Positions 33,755-54,122 of a DNA stretch of 64,000 bases are shown here, one piece after another (the stretch's first letter is position 1; each line of letters starts with the position of its first letter). The stretch spans positions 682,001-746,000 of the forward strand of contig OZ004591.1 in the NCBI GenBank assembly GCA_963924555.1, written 5' to 3'. Source of the stretch: Crambe crambe. Its lineage: Eukaryota; Porifera; Demospongiae; Poecilosclerida; Crambeidae. The translations under genes and the position numbers were made by a program. The notes beneath the pieces are model-generated. The model searched no databases, had not been told where the DNA came from, and was given only the letters and a program-made list of their open reading frames with translations.

Positions 33755-33879
33755 ACTAGCAGACTTTGACTATTGAATATTAATTATAGCTCATAGAGTT
33801 CAATGCCCCGCTGTAATAAGCTTGTAGAATGTCTGGTTGAGAGGCTGGTAAGGATCATTTAATTATGTGACCTAAACGC

Positions 33880-34300
33880 GGAAATTAAAATTAATTTTTT
33901 CCCCATGTGTGACTCAGTAAGACAATAATTGTGTCACTTGCATGTAGGTAGCTATATGCAGTGGGGGTGACACCAAAGGTTGCAAATGTGATACAAGTGA
34001 GCATGTCAAAGTTGCAAAACAACACTATATATATAGCTAGTGAGATTGGATGAGATAATGTAATGGTAGGCCTCTTAAGGACTCTGCAAGTTTGAAAGTT
34101 CTGCCAGCAGCCCCTCTTATGTGCATGTGCACCAATCATCTGTAATAGGATCACAATCCCTGTGATGATCGCATCAATCTTGAAAGCTGGACTGAGACCA
34201 TGAGTGTCCCAGAACTCTTCTGTGATCACATATCTGTTCAAATTAGCTTCAAGACAACTATTTATGCGAAAAAAAATAGTATAGAAGTGTCCATGGCACT
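33880..34300 (-). pseudogene. GPCR copy with internal deletion
   Basis: Reads the N-terminal part of the GPCR family below (INSCLEANLNRYVITEEFWD, THGLSPAFKIDAIITGIVIL) from about 34290. It then jumps, near 34140, to sequence that in the other copies lies 3' of the stop (ATGCACATAAGAGGGG onward). Nearly the whole seven-helix domain is missing. Remnant of the tandem array. Confidence 0.75.
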
Positions 34301-34333
34301 ATTAGCTAGCTAGCTGCATACAAAAGTCTATAC

Positions 34334-34805
34334 CTACCAGCCAGTGCACCATGTAAAAGGGAAAGTAAAACCATCATAGCTCCAGACCTTGCACTGTTTG
34401 CTTTCAAGATCAGGTTCTGCAAAATTATCATGTGCTGTTATGCTCGCCCATGTGTTCAAGAGTAAGATAAAATAAAGAACATGTGTCACTTGCATTAATA
34501 GGGGGCTCTCCATGGAATAAGGCCCAGGCCCTATTTTTGTACTATAAAAGCAAGCTTCATGTCCCATTTTCATAATGATAGCTACTGGTTTCACTGTGCA
34601 CTCCAGCCAAAATTAAACCACTAATATTCTTTACTGGTAGCTAATACACGTAGTAATGAAGAAAAAATTAAATGTGATATCAGAGTTGCAGAATAATCAT
34701 GATTGACTAGTGAGGTTGGATGAGATGGTGTACAGTAGAGACCTCTGCATGCAAGTTCGAAAATTCTGCCCCTCTTATGTGCATGTGTACCAACAGGTAT
34801 CTAGC
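34334..34805. other. GPCR inter-copy spacer
   Basis: Duplicated flank sequence shared with 36030-36550 and 37775-38350 (AATAGGGGGCTC, CCATGGAATAAGGCCC, CATGATTGACTAGTGA). No separate gene. Confidence 0.6.
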
Positions 34806-36018
34806 TAGTTCTCCTCACTAGATTCAGGCAGGATAGAAAAATTATATATGCACACATTGACTGTAACATGTTTCATCTCTGATAGCAGCAGAGGCACCTT
34901 CAGGAACACTGGTAGTAGTAGCAGTTGAAATTGTAGTTGTGAGGTTTTTCTTGCTGAAACAGTCTCTGCAAAGAAGGAATCTGAATATCTTTCGGAAAGA
35001 TGCCTTTATTTCTGGAATGAAACATCCTTCTATGAGTGGATTCAGCACTGAATGCAGAGTGAATATTATATAAATGAATACAATGAGTCCATTTGGTATA
35101 GTATTCACTTGCCCTACTATGGTATACGCAACGAGTGGGATCCATACAAGTATATTAGCTGCCATGATCACCCCAAAAGTACGCACCAATGCCAACTGCT
35201 TCTTATTCTCTTCCTTGTTGATTTGCTTCTTCATAGCTATATTCCCTTTGTTGCTTCGAATCTCTTTCATCACTAAATGTCTTTCTCAATCCATAATTTT
35301 TTTAAATGTGTTTCTGACTTTGCAGATGATCCATGAATTAGTGACAATCACCACAGCCAAAGGTACAAGCCCCAAGGCTACTAAAAATATCACATAGTAT
35401 ATGTTCTTTCAGTTTGTGAGGCTTATCTTGCCATTGAAACGTAGCACACAAGACGATATTGAGAATGAGTAGCTGATCTCTCCAAATTTAGCTAAAGGTA
35501 GTAGTGATTGAAGTATGGATATTATCCACACAACAGCAACAGCTATAATGACTCTTCTTACAGTTACAACCTTATGATAGCGGAAAGGGAACTTGATAAA
35601 GATGAAGCGATCCAGCGAAAGTAAGCTAAGGTTGTATGAAGAAAATAAGCTCAGTGCCACATATATCAACCCACTTTGGCAGAATCTGCAATCTGATGTA
35701 GTCACTGTCTCCATAGATGAAGCCTCCAGCAAATGAAGCAATGATTGTAAAAGATATCACCAAGAGATAGATAAGAAAGTCAGATGTGTCCAAAATGAAA
35801 TTCAGTGAGTTTGCAGCTTGTAGAGACATTGCTTCAATATGCTGATGATGATAATGACATTGCTTGGCAGGCTGATCAGGAGGAGTAACAGCATCACGAT
35901 CCCTGTGATGATCGCACCTGAGACCATGAGTGTCCCAGAACTCTTCTGTGACCACATAGCTACATCTGCTCAAAATAGCTTCAAGGCAACTATTTACTCG
36001 TATAGAAGTGTCCATGCC
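34806..36018 (-). pseudogene. Class A GPCR, array copy 1, broken
   Basis: Homologous throughout to the two open copies downstream. It has the N-terminus (INSCLEAILSR-like), RFCQSGLIYVALSLFSSYNL, SLDRFIFIKFPFRYHK, LVRTFGVIMAANILVWIPLV and HSVLNPLIEGCFIPE. Several small insertions and deletions break the frame (for example near 35730-35900 and 35275-35330), so no single frame spans the seven helices. The 3' part from the KKQINKEENKKQ loop to the C-terminus stays open. Confidence 0.82.
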
Positions 36019-36553
36019 ACTATACAAAAGTCCAGCCAGTGCACCGTGTGAAAGGGAAAAACAAACTATGCATAAACCGTTGTTGTAGCTTTCCTTGTAT
36101 CTTATTCTGTGTTAATGCTTTCAGTATCTTGTGTTCAGGAGTAGCTAGTAAGATAAAATAAACATTATTGTGTCACTATTAATAGGGGGCTCAGGTATCA
36201 TCCCTTATTATGAAATTATGGGGACATCCCCTCCATGGAATAAGGCCCCTGGGGCCCTATTTTTGTACTATAAATCCATGACCCATCTTCATAATGATAG
36301 CTACTGGTTTCACTGTGAAATTTAAATAAAATTCCACTAATATTCATTATCGGTACACGTACTAATGAAGAAAAATTTAAATGTGATACAAGTGACCATA
36401 TCAGAGTTGCAGAACAACAGGACAAAAATCATGATTGACTAGTGAAGTGAAGTTAGATGAGATGGTGCCACGGTACAGTAGCTATAGAGGCCTCTGAAGG
36501 CAATTTCGAAAGTTCTGCCCCTCTTATGTGCATGCACACCATCCAACAGGTAT

Positions 36554-37768
36554 CTAGTTCTCCTCACTAGACTCAGGCAGGATAGAAAAACTACATATAT
36601 GGACACATTGACTGCAACATGTTTCATCTCTGATAGCACCTTCAGGAACACTGCAAGTAGGAGTTGAAGTTGTAGTGGTGAGGTTTTTCTTGCTGAAATA
36701 GTCTCTGCAAAAAAGGAATCTGAATATCTTTCGGAAAGATGCCTTTATTTCTGGAATGAAACACCCTTCTATCAGTGGATTCTGAACTGAATGCAGAGTG
36801 AACATTATATAAACGAATACAATGAGTCCATTTGGTATAGTATTCACTCGCCCTACTATGGTATATGCAACAAGTGGGATCCATACGAGTATATTAGCTG
36901 CCATGATCACCCCAAAAGTACGCACCAGTGCCAACTGCTTCTTATTCTCTTCCTTGTTGATTTGCTTCTTCATATATTCCCTTTGTTGCTTCAAATCTCT
37001 TTCGTCACTAAACGTCTTTCTCAATCCATAAATCTTTTTGATGTGTTTTCTGACTATGCAGATGATCCATGAATTAGTGACAATCACCACAGCCAAAGGC
37101 ACAAGCCCCAAGACTACTAAAAATATCACATAGTATATGTTCTTTGTGAGGCTTGTCTTGCCATTGAAACGTAGCACACAAGTCGATATTGAGAATATGT
37201 AGCTGATCTCTCCAAATTTAGCTAAAGGTAGTAGTGATTGAAGTATGGATATTATCCACACAACAGCAACAGCTGCAATGACTCTTCTTACAGTTACAAC
37301 CTTATGATAGCGAAAAGGGAATTTGATGAAGATGAAGCGATCCAGCGAAAGTAAGCTAAGGTTGTATGAAGAAAATATGCTCAGTGCCACATATATCAAC
37401 CCACTTTGACAGAATCTGCATCTGATGTAGTCACTGTCTCCATAGATGAAGCCTCCAGCAAATGAAGCAATGATTGTAAAAGGCATCACCAAGAGACAGA
37501 TAAGAAAGTCAGATGTGGCCAAATTCATTAGCAAAATGTGAGTTGGCAGCTTGTAGAGACGTTGTTTCAATATGCTGACGATGATGATGACATTGCTTGG
37601 CAGGCCGACCAGGAGGAGCAACAGCATCACAATCCCTGTGATGATCGCACCAATCTTGAAACCTGGACTGAGACCATGAGTGTCCCAGAACTCTTCTGTG
37701 ATCACATATCTGCTCAAATTAGCTTCAAGGCAACTATTTACTCGAAAAAATAGTATAGAAGTGTCCAT
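36554..37768 (-). CDS. Class A (rhodopsin-like) GPCR, array copy 2
   Basis: Single-exon 404-residue receptor. N-terminus about 30 residues, then helix 1 (IITGIVMLLLLLVGLPSNVI), NLATSDFLICLL in helix 2, Cys before helix 3 (RCRFCQSGLIYV), DRF in place of DRY at the end of helix 3 (SLDRFIFI), the helix-4 Trp (VVWIISIL) and helix 5 (VIFLVVLGLVPLAVVIV). A long basic third loop follows (FSDERDLKQQREYMKKQINK), then helix 6 with VWIPLV in place of CWxP, and helix 7 with NPLIE in place of NPxxY. The ligand is not predictable. An E at the NPxxY tyrosine position is unusual and may alter activation. A phosphorylatable Ser/Thr/Cys-rich tail ends SSEEN. Member of a tandem array. Confidence 0.88.
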   Translation of the reverse strand: MDTSILFFRVNSCLEANLSRYVITEEFWDTHGLSPGFKIGAIITGIVMLLLLLVGLPSNVIIIVSILKQRLYKLPTHILLMNLATSDFLICLLVMPFTIIASFAGGFIYGDSDYIRCRFCQSGLIYVALSIFSSYNLSLLSLDRFIFIKFPFRYHKVVTVRRVIAAVAVVWIISILQSLLPLAKFGEISYIFSISTCVLRFNGKTSLTKNIYYVIFLVVLGLVPLAVVIVTNSWIICIVRKHIKKIYGLRKTFSDERDLKQQREYMKKQINKEENKKQLALVRTFGVIMAANILVWIPLVAYTIVGRVNTIPNGLIVFVYIMFTLHSVQNPLIEGCFIPEIKASFRKIFRFLFCRDYFSKKNLTTTTSTPTCSVPEGAIRDETCCSQCVHICSFSILPESSEEN

Positions 37769-38353
37769 GCCACTATTAGCTAGCTAGCTGTATACAAAAG
37801 TCCAGCCACCATGTAAAAGGGTATGCATAAAACATTGTTGTAGCTCCAGGTGGCTTTTCCTCGTTTATTCTGTGTTTATGCTTTCAATATCATGTGTTCA
37901 GGAGTTAGATAAAATAAACGACATCGTGTCACTTGCATTAATAGGGGGCTCAGGTGTCATCCCTTATCATGAACTTAATTATGGGGACATCTCCTCCATG
38001 GAATAATTAAGGCCCCTGGCCCTGGGCCCTGGGCCCTATTTTTCATACTATTAAAATAAGCTCCATGACCCATTTTCATAATGATAGCTACTGCATGGTT
38101 ACACTGTGCAGTCCAGCCTAAACTAACCACTAATATTCCAATATTCTTAACTGGGATATGCTTAGTACACGTACTAATGAAGAAAAATTTAAATGTGAAA
38201 CAAGTGAGCATGTCAGAGTTGATAAAAATCATGATTGACTAGTGAAGTGAAGTTAGATGAGATGGTGCCACGGTACAGTAGCTATAGAGGCCTCTGAAGG
38301 CAATTTCTAAAGTTCTGCCCCTCTTATGTGCATGCACACCATCCAACAGGTAT

Positions 38354-39595
38354 CTAGTTCTCCTCACTAGACTCAGGCAGGATAGAAAAACTACATATAT
38401 GGACACATTGACTGCAACATGTTTCATCTCTGATAGCAGCAGAAGCACCTTCAGGAACACTGGTAGTAGTAGCAGCTGAAGTTGTAGTGGCGAGGTTTTT
38501 CTTGCTGAAACAGTCTCTGCAAAGAAGGAATCTGAATATCTTTCGGAAAGATGCCTTTATTTCTGGAATGAAACATCCTTCTATGAGTGGATTCAGCACT
38601 GAATGCAGAATGAACGTGATATGCACAAATATGACAAATCCATTAGGTATACTATTTTTCACGCTCAATTGCAAACCTACAATGGCATACGCAACGAGTG
38701 GGATCCACATGATGACATTGGCTGCCATGATCACCCCAAAAGTGCGCACCAGTGCCAACTGCTTCTTATTCTCTTCCTTGTTGATTTGCTTCTTCATGTG
38801 TTCTCTCTGCTGTTTCAAATCTCTTTCATCGCTAAACGTCTTCCTCAATCCATAAATTCTCTTAATGTGTTTCCTGACTATGCAGATGATCCATGTATTA
38901 GTGACAATCACCACAGCCAAAGGCACAAGCCCAAAGGCTACTAAAAATATCACATAATGGATATTTTTTGTGAGGCTTGTCTTGCCTTCAAAGAAGAGTA
39001 TACAAGACGATATTGAGAACGAGTAGTTGATCTCTCCAAATTTAACAAGAGGTAGTAGTGATTGAAGTATGGATATTATCCACACAACAGCAACAGCTGC
39101 AATGGCTCTTCTTACAGTTACAACCTTATGATAGCGGAAAGGGAATTTGATAAAGATGAAGCGATCCAGCGAAAGTAAGCTAAGGTTGTATGAAGAAAAT
39201 ATGCTCAGTGCCACATATATCAACCCACTTTGGCAGAATCTGCATCTGATGTAGTCACTATCTCCATAGATGAAGCCTCCAGCAAATGAAGCAATGATTG
39301 TAAAAGGCATCACCAAGAGACAGATAAGAAAGTCAGATGTGGCCAAATTCAGCAGCAAAATGTGAGTTGGCAGCTTGTAGAGACGTTGTTTCAATATGCT
39401 GACGATGATGATGGCATTGCTTGGCAGGCCAACCAGGAGGAGCAACAGCATCACAATCCCTGTGATGATCGCACCAACCTTGAAAGCTGGACTGAGATCG
39501 TGAGTGTCCCAGAACTCTTCTGTGATCACATATCTGCTCAAATTAGCTTCAAGGCAACTATTCACTCGAGAAAATTCAATAGAAGTGTCTGCCAT
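38354..39595 (-). CDS. Class A (rhodopsin-like) GPCR, array copy 3
   Basis: Single-exon 413-residue paralogue of the copy at 36554-37768, nearly identical through helices 1-5 and the third loop. It differs mainly in extracellular loop 2 (SSCILFFEGKTSL against STCVLRFNGKTSL), extracellular loop 3 and adjacent helix ends (VGLQLSVKNSIPNGFVIFVH against VGRVNTIPNGLIVFVY), and the tail. The differences cluster in regions that face the outside, the usual ligand side. DRF, VWIPLV and NPLIE motifs as in copy 2. The start at 39595 (MADTSIEFSRVNSCLEANL) keeps the N-terminus shared with the array. Confidence 0.88.
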   Translation of the reverse strand: MADTSIEFSRVNSCLEANLSRYVITEEFWDTHDLSPAFKVGAIITGIVMLLLLLVGLPSNAIIIVSILKQRLYKLPTHILLLNLATSDFLICLLVMPFTIIASFAGGFIYGDSDYIRCRFCQSGLIYVALSIFSSYNLSLLSLDRFIFIKFPFRYHKVVTVRRAIAAVAVVWIISILQSLLPLVKFGEINYSFSISSCILFFEGKTSLTKNIHYVIFLVAFGLVPLAVVIVTNTWIICIVRKHIKRIYGLRKTFSDERDLKQQREHMKKQINKEENKKQLALVRTFGVIMAANVIMWIPLVAYAIVGLQLSVKNSIPNGFVIFVHITFILHSVLNPLIEGCFIPEIKASFRKIFRFLLCRDCFSKKNLATTTSAATTTSVPEGASAAIRDETCCSQCVHICSFSILPESSEEN

Positions 39596-40394
39596 AGCAA
39601 AGCTCAGCAGTTACTGTACAGTAGCAGTAGCTAGCTATAAATCAGCGAGCAACCTGTAGCTAGTGCAGGCAGCTTACTTTTCCTCACACTACAGGGTATG
39701 TTAAAAAAGGCCTCACTAACTCTTTGAGCTTGTAACAGGTATTTATAGCTAAGCTAATAGCTAAAGTCTTCACTTGTGTTCATGTTAACCAGACAGATGC
39801 ATATTACATGACACCCAATACTGTAATGGAAATAGCTTCTGTTACTTAATATCATATCGAGTATTTGAGAAAATAATAGAATGTTTACTATACATGCTTC
39901 CAGTCCCACTCACCCACTTGCACACTTATTTATACTTCCAGTATTGTTTAGCAACCTAGCTACCTACATGATTAAAAACGTAGGGAAACTCCAAGAAAGT
40001 GAACCAGACCTCGATTAAAAGGAAAAAGTTGTCTAGGCTCCCAAAGGAAAAAGTTGTCTAGGCTCCCAAAGACATAAGTTGTAGTTTCTCAGGATACTAT
40101 AATGACACTACTTGGACTAGACTGTGGGAGGAATGCATGCAACCATGCACTATCACGATGATGAGTGTGACTAGTTGTGACTTGATTTCCTCAGGAGTGG
40201 TGTCATACAAGTCAGACAAAGACTAGCTAGAATAAGATTTCTTGTTAGCTAGTAAAACACCTTTCAATTTCCTCCTCGTATATTACCTTCCAAAAAGGTT
40301 TTCTATTAGGGGCCCTTTAGAGCCTAATCAATAGTAGACCTATACCCATTGCGTTGCACGCGCGGATTCATTACCGCGCACGTGGACGTGGCCA
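39596..40394. other. Interval between GPCR array and GPN1
   Basis: Contains a 25-base direct duplication (AGGAAAAAGTTGTCTAGGCT and following) at about 40019-40070 and a GC-richer CpG patch at 40355-40395, just before GPN1 (TTGCACGCGCGGATTC, CACGTGG), likely its promoter. No gene. Confidence 0.55.
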
Positions 40395-42295
40395 ATGGTC
40401 ATGGCAGAATCTAGATGTCCAGGGATTTCTCCCGTTGAGGAAAAGTCATGTCCTCAACTATCATCTTTACCTCTGGAGGACAAGCCAACTTGCATCATCT
40501 GCCTGGGCATGGCAGGTTCAGGGAAAACAACCTTTATACAGGTATGTGGTGTTCAAAGTTCAGTGGTACTTAGTCGAGCACTTTAATTTCTACTCATAGA
40601 GAATCAATGCACATTTACATGCCAAGAAGACACCACCATATGTTGTAAATTTGGATCCAGCAGTTTTTGAAGTACCCTTCCCTATAAACATAGGTAAGAT
40701 AAAGGATGAAAATTCCAGCCAGAGAGAACTAATTTTTTTAAATTTAGATATCAGGGACACTGTGAACTACAAGGAAGTGATGAAGCAATACAATTTGGGG
40801 CCCAATGGTGGTATAGTCACCTCCCTCAATCTCTTTGCTACAAGGTTTGATCAGGTCATGAATTTTGTGGAAAAAAGAGCTCCAGAACACAAGTGAGGGA
40901 GATGACCAAACCTGTAGTATTTTATGAAAGTTGTGATATTTGCTCCATTTAAGATACGTTCTATTCGATACCCCGGGACAAATTGAAGTCTTCACATGGT
41001 CGGCCTCAGGCACTATCATTACAGAGACACTGGTAAGTGGGCTACCACGGCAGCTGTTATTATTGCTGATGTCAGCGTTTCTAGGTGTTGTTCAGGCTTC
41101 CACGTTTCCCACTGTGGTGGTGTATGTCATGGACATTGTGCGAAGCGTCAGTCCAGTTACCTTCATGTCAAATATGCTCTACGCCTGCAGGTAAGTCATC
41201 ACATGACTAGGCCTATGTAATCACATGATAGCCCGCATGGTCTTTAATCAGCTGTAGGCCCTAGGCCCTGTGCGTTTCATTGAGTATATTCATATAAGTA
41301 TTGCCAAGCCAATCTTGTCACCATTGATAGATGTACAAGGGGGACAAAAATAGGCTTCCCTACCTAAATGAACTATGATGCTTTTCCCCCTTCTCCTCAG
41401 CATATTATACAAGACGAGATTACCTTTTGTTGTGGTGCTGAATAAAATTGATGTTGTTGATCATACATTTGCTGTTGAGTGGATGAATGACTTTGAAATA
41501 TTTCAAGAGGCATTAGATCAGGTCTGTTAATGGGTGAGGCAATCCATGTGACAGTCATGTGATGCCTGTATTTCTGTACTCTACAGGAAACATCATATGC
41601 TTCAAACTTGACTCGCTCGATGAGTCTGGTTTTGGACGAGTTTTACAAGCATCTTAAAGTGAGTAACTCTTGTCCCTGATCTTAGTGGTTAGTAAACTGC
41701 CACTCCCCATTACAGTCAGTAGGCGTGTCATCTCTCCTTGGACTGGGGGTCGATCAGTTCTTCAGCTTAGTGGATGGTGCCAGGGAGGAATTTGTCAAGT
41801 GAGTTAAACGCCATCCCATGCATATGTTTTTTCAATAAACTCTTCTATGCAGAGAATACTACCCTGAAATTCAACGTTTGAAGGAAGCCAAGGTACATTG
41901 TGATGCATCTAAGTCATACTGACCAATCAGAATTCAATATAACTAGTTGTGCCTGTCTACTAATTACTTAACAATAGGAGGCGGAGTCAGAGGCTAAAGT
42001 GGACTCTAATTTAAGAAGTTTAAGGGACGACATGAAAAAGGGGAAGGGTATTCCCCTTGGGACTGAAAAGAGAGGTGGAGCTACAGGAGGACAAGTGTCT
42101 CCTTCACCAGTGGAACTTCGGGTAAGGCATGTTGATGAAGAAAGTTCAGAGGACTCAGACAATGGTACCAAGGAGGAAGGTGGGTGTGGCTTATTTATAA
42201 GGTGGGACATATTCTGGTATTACTATATAGACCACAGTCAAATGGAAGCTGAACTCTTCAAAAAGTTCCTAACCACTCAAAACGAGAAGCCTTGA
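40395..42295 (+). CDS. GPN1: GPN1 (XAB1/MBDin), GPN-loop GTPase 1
   Basis: Cytoplasmic GTPase that, with GPN3, assembles RNA polymerase II and drives its nuclear import. Eleven exons with good borders: 40395-40541, 40600-40693, 40748-40892, 40954-41032, 41096-41190, 41401-41521, 41587-41658, 41716-41798, 41853-41892, 41978-42179 and 42231-42295. They give about 380 residues (human about 374). The P-loop is [10 protein letters not shown], followed by VNLDPAV, the diagnostic GPN triplet in YNLGPNGGI, the switch [10 protein letters not shown] and the guanine-specificity NKID. The acidic C-terminal tail is typical. The last intron is only 51 bases and has no in-frame stop, so retention would add 17 residues. 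A second ATG two codons on (40401) could also serve as the start. Confidence 0.95.
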
Positions 42296-42550
42296 TCATC
42301 GCCAATCATGACAAAAACAACTCCATTATCATACAATAAATAACATTACCATATTTACAGTGCAGACAGTAATACAAAAATTTCTTTCAATGTCTAAAAG
42401 CTACCATAATTATTATGTATGAAATTAAATAAGCGAGCACAGCTAAGCCGGTTGGTTGGTGCATACAACATAACTATAGTACATGTACAGAATAGAGTAC
42501 AAGTGTCTTGACTTATTACGGGAGTGATGAGTTCATAAAACAAAGGCTTT

Positions 42551-46146
<3,596 letters not shown>

Positions 46147-46456
46147 CTTCAAATTTCACTCTTTTATTATCCGATCGTGGAGGGCATGCGCAATAGCAAA
46201 AAACCGTTAAGAATGTGGGTGTGGCCATTCAAAATGGATACCTCCTCCACATCCAAGAAATCATGAAGAAATAATTTTACTCATTATATTAAACTACAAA
46301 TTTTTTACAGCAGAAAGAAAAAAAGTAAGTGATCTCTTCGATCGTAAACTAAGATCAGTTAGCTTATTCAGAGTTAGGCCAGGCAGCAAGCTGCTAGCTA
46401 TCATCATGCTATCATGTAAATTTTGTGTCTATTTTAGTAAACTAGACTGCTATTCA
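46147..46456. promoter_or_regulatory. Bidirectional promoter of the PP2A A subunit and SMG9
   Basis: About 310 bp between divergent start codons. Contains GGGCATGCGCAATAG near 46183, an NRF-1-like half site. The SMG9 transcript probably has a 5' untranslated stretch here; no TATA box is clear. Confidence 0.45.
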
Positions 46457-48970
46457 ATGAACGACCACAAGCACTCAAGTAGTAATTATCGGTCTGGGTC
46501 GGGGGGAACCCCTGCTGGTGATGGTCGAGGGGGCCAGAGGTACATGGGGGGCAGGAATGGTGGGCGTGGTGACCGTAGGCCAAAGGAAAGAGATGGACGA
46601 GATCAGCGGATGAGAGGTGGAAGAGGACGGGTAAAGAAAAAATATATACGATGCTTAAGGGGGTGTGGCTGTGTGAGTTTTTGTCGTGTGTGAGTAACAC
46701 CTTTTTTGTCATCCATTTTAGACTGACTACATGAACAGAGAAGGCAGTAATTCCATGATGACGAAGACACCTATCATCCTTGCTCGGCAGGACAAGCGGG
46801 CAGACCCTCCCACTGTACTCCCTAGTCCGGGGGCTATCTCAATAATGCAGCGTGAGCCGTCTGGATCTCATCTCCCCACGTCCCCTCCGATTCATACCAC
46901 TACTTCTTCCAGCGGGAACTTCCCAAGTCACGGCGAGCACCTCCCCCCGTCCTCATCAAGTTCCCATCACCCACAGTCCATCCCGCAAGTCATGAAGTCT
47001 TCACGTGAAGAGGGCAAAGGTCGGAATCAGCGAAGACAGGAGAATACTACCTCCAGTCCTAGTAGTTACATTCCCTTACAACCGGGGATAAGGGGTGGGG
47101 CAAGGGGAGAGAGCAGCGGGGGACACTCGAGGACCTCTACCGATCATTCCGTGTTCCTCAATCAGGCCAGTGAGATGAATCACTCTGTGAAAGTGATCGA
47201 TAAGAATTTACACTGGGAAGACAAGGGAATGGATGTAAGTAAAAGTTGTGGTGGTTATGTGATTCACATAGGGTTGGGGGAGGAATGATTATAGTTCGTG
47301 CTTGACTGAGTAGTATCGATTGTTATTGATTTCGTCTGTCCAGTTTGTGTTGGAGCAAAATGACTTCCTGGTGGTAGGGGTTCTTGGAAAGCAAGGTGTG
47401 GGAAAAAGCACTGTCATGTCCTTGCTGGCTGGTACACGAACTGGAGCCCCAAAGTATGTACAAACATAATATGTGCTTAGCTCTTGAGTAGGGATTTTTG
47501 GTGTCAAAGAAGTTTCTAGTTTAGAGAGTTAGGGAATCCATTGGGGTCTCCACTGACTTTCATGATCATCCTAATTCTCCTCTTGCAGGCCATTCATGTT
47601 CAGGACGCAGAGCAAAGAGGTGCATGATAGCGGAGGCTACCAGACGACAGGTGTGGACATGGTGGTCACAGCCGAGAGGGTAATACTGCTGGACACACCC
47701 CCAGTGCTGAGTGAAGCACAGTTTGAACAACTCAGTCAGAATGAGAGTAACTTACCCTCGGGAATGTCGGCCGAAGCTTACCTTGAAGTACTGGTGAGTT
47801 TACTAGTGGAACCTTTGAGTAATGGACATACTTGGGACCCAGCCTTTTATCCTTTGTAGAGAGGTTGTTCTTTTGGAGGTTATGTTGTACATATAAAGGT
47901 ACTTTTAGATTGTCCTTTTGTTGAGAGGTTTGGGGTGTATCAGAGAGGTTCCCACTGCGGCACTAAATTAGATAATAGGAGTGTTTGGATAACAAAGCTT
48001 TTGGAATGCTGAGAATTTGATTCTTGTGTGGCATACACATGTGCAGTCTCTGCAATTGGCCATCTTCCTCTACTCTATCTGCCACGTGGTGATAGTGGTC
48101 ATGGACTCACTGGACTCGCCCGATATCCTCTTCCGGTTCTTGTGGACAGCTGAGCAGATGAAGATGAATTGTCTTCGATTGATCTCAGATGGTTCTGATA
48201 TATCGTAAGTAGAGGACTATTTGAGAGAGGGACTCACAAATACTATCGTTTTTTCATTGTTGTTTACAGAGATAAGAAAAGTAAAGGGTACTTCCCTCAA
48301 ATTGGTGAGTTGAAATCAAGATCTGATTTTTTTTAATGCCATGGTGATATTTCTCCTTCTTTTAGTTTTTCTTCTCAACCATGCATCACCTGATGACTTC
48401 CAGCCTTACTCCCTTAGAGACATGCACCTCCTTCTCACTGAGCATTTTCAGGGTGCAAAGGTCAGCATCAATGGTGGAATCTCTCTGTTCAAGAGTGGTA
48501 TCATTCCCATTGGAAGAGGCTTCCCACTGCGCAAGGGCCCAAAAAGTAACGACAATATTGATCCAGCAGACGTAAATCTGCATCTCCTCCCCACAAATCA
48601 GAGTGCCACTGACACTTTTGGAGTGCATGTGGTATCAAAACCAGAAAACTCGGGTAAGGCACAACCTGCTTGATATTTTTCTCCAATTATACAAATTTCT
48701 TCCTTAGAAACCAATTTGAATCCAATTCTGAAGCTTCTAACATCGTATGTAGGCCACCCGAGCTACACTTTGCTCTCTGAGACTTTCCGTAATCAGATAT
48801 TCTCCATGCCCCGCCCTCCCATCTGCCGCACACCTCAACAGCAACAGCAGCAGGTGACAGAAAGGGAGTGGTTTGAATATGCTCGAAGGACATGGTTGAT
48901 GCTGAAAAAGGCTGACCTTGTGTTGGAATATGAACGAATCCTGCATAGCACACCTCCAAGTTATAACTAG
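46457..48970 (+). CDS. SMG9: SMG9, nonsense-mediated decay factor
   Basis: Subunit of the SMG1-SMG8-SMG9 kinase complex that phosphorylates UPF1 in nonsense-mediated mRNA decay. Eight exons: 46457-46630, 46722-47234, 47344-47453, 47589-47793, 48047-48204, 48270-48304, 48366-48653 and 48708-48970, giving about 581 residues. The N-terminal third is disordered, Gly/Arg-rich (GDRRPKERDGRD) then Ser/Pro-rich. The G-fold domain has the P-loop-like GVLGKQGVGKSTVMSLLAG, TTGVDMVVTAERVILLDTPP in the switch position, VVIVVMDSLDSPDILFRFLW and VFLLNHASPDDF. A Gln run (QQQQQQ) lies near the C-terminus, followed by a conserved end (EWFEYARRTW, YERILHSTPPSY). Full length for the family. Confidence 0.94.
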
Positions 48971-49259
48971 GAGCTGGAACATTTTGGGGGGGAGGGTGTT
49001 GGAAAATGGGTGTGTCAATGAGTGCCACACCCCTACAAGTACAGAAAAGTGCCGTCCCAACTTTTGTGCACTCACTGTAGCAAAACTTAGTTCATGGTTG
49101 TCTAACCAACCTAAAGAGACACCATGTCTAGAAGTGCTCATATCAATACCTTTCTAGCGAGCTAATATGTATATCCCCAACCCACAACTTCCTCTCTTTT
49201 TTTTTTTTTGTTAAAAAATTTTTTTTGCATAAGGATTACAGAAACGAGTTGGTTAAGAG
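48971..49259. other. Convergent 3' flanks of SMG9 and ubiquitin-eL40
   Basis: Untranslated DNA with T- and A-rich runs near 49197-49230. No further gene. Confidence 0.5.
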
Positions 49260-53827
<4,568 letters not shown>

Positions 53828-54056
53828 CCTGTCACCTACCTATGCCTGCACGTGTATCATGTTAGAAAAAGATATGAATGTCTGTCTTTTGTCTGTCTGT
53901 CTATGTATGTATGTACTCTGAACAGTGTCCATGTGATCATTGTGCAGGAATTCTTTTTATCATGATAATAATTATTGTTAGAGATTAAAAGAAAAAATAA
54001 TAAATTATTTCAAGTGACTGATGACATAGTTACAAAACACAACACTATTATCCATG

Positions 54057-54091
<35 letters not shown>
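54057..54091. repeat. (CAA)n microsatellite
   Basis: About 11 CAA units between the 3' ends of KAT7 and the WASHC2-like gene. Confidence 0.9.
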
Positions 54092-54092
<1 letters not shown>

Positions 54093-54122
54093 CTACCACA
54101 TTTTATGCAGAAAGACAATTCA

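Noticed and set aside
36216-36425. Small minus-strand frames between GPCR copies (also 37975-38232, 34334-34594)
   Set aside because: They are duplicated non-coding flank of the GPCR array with drifting frames and no conserved protein.
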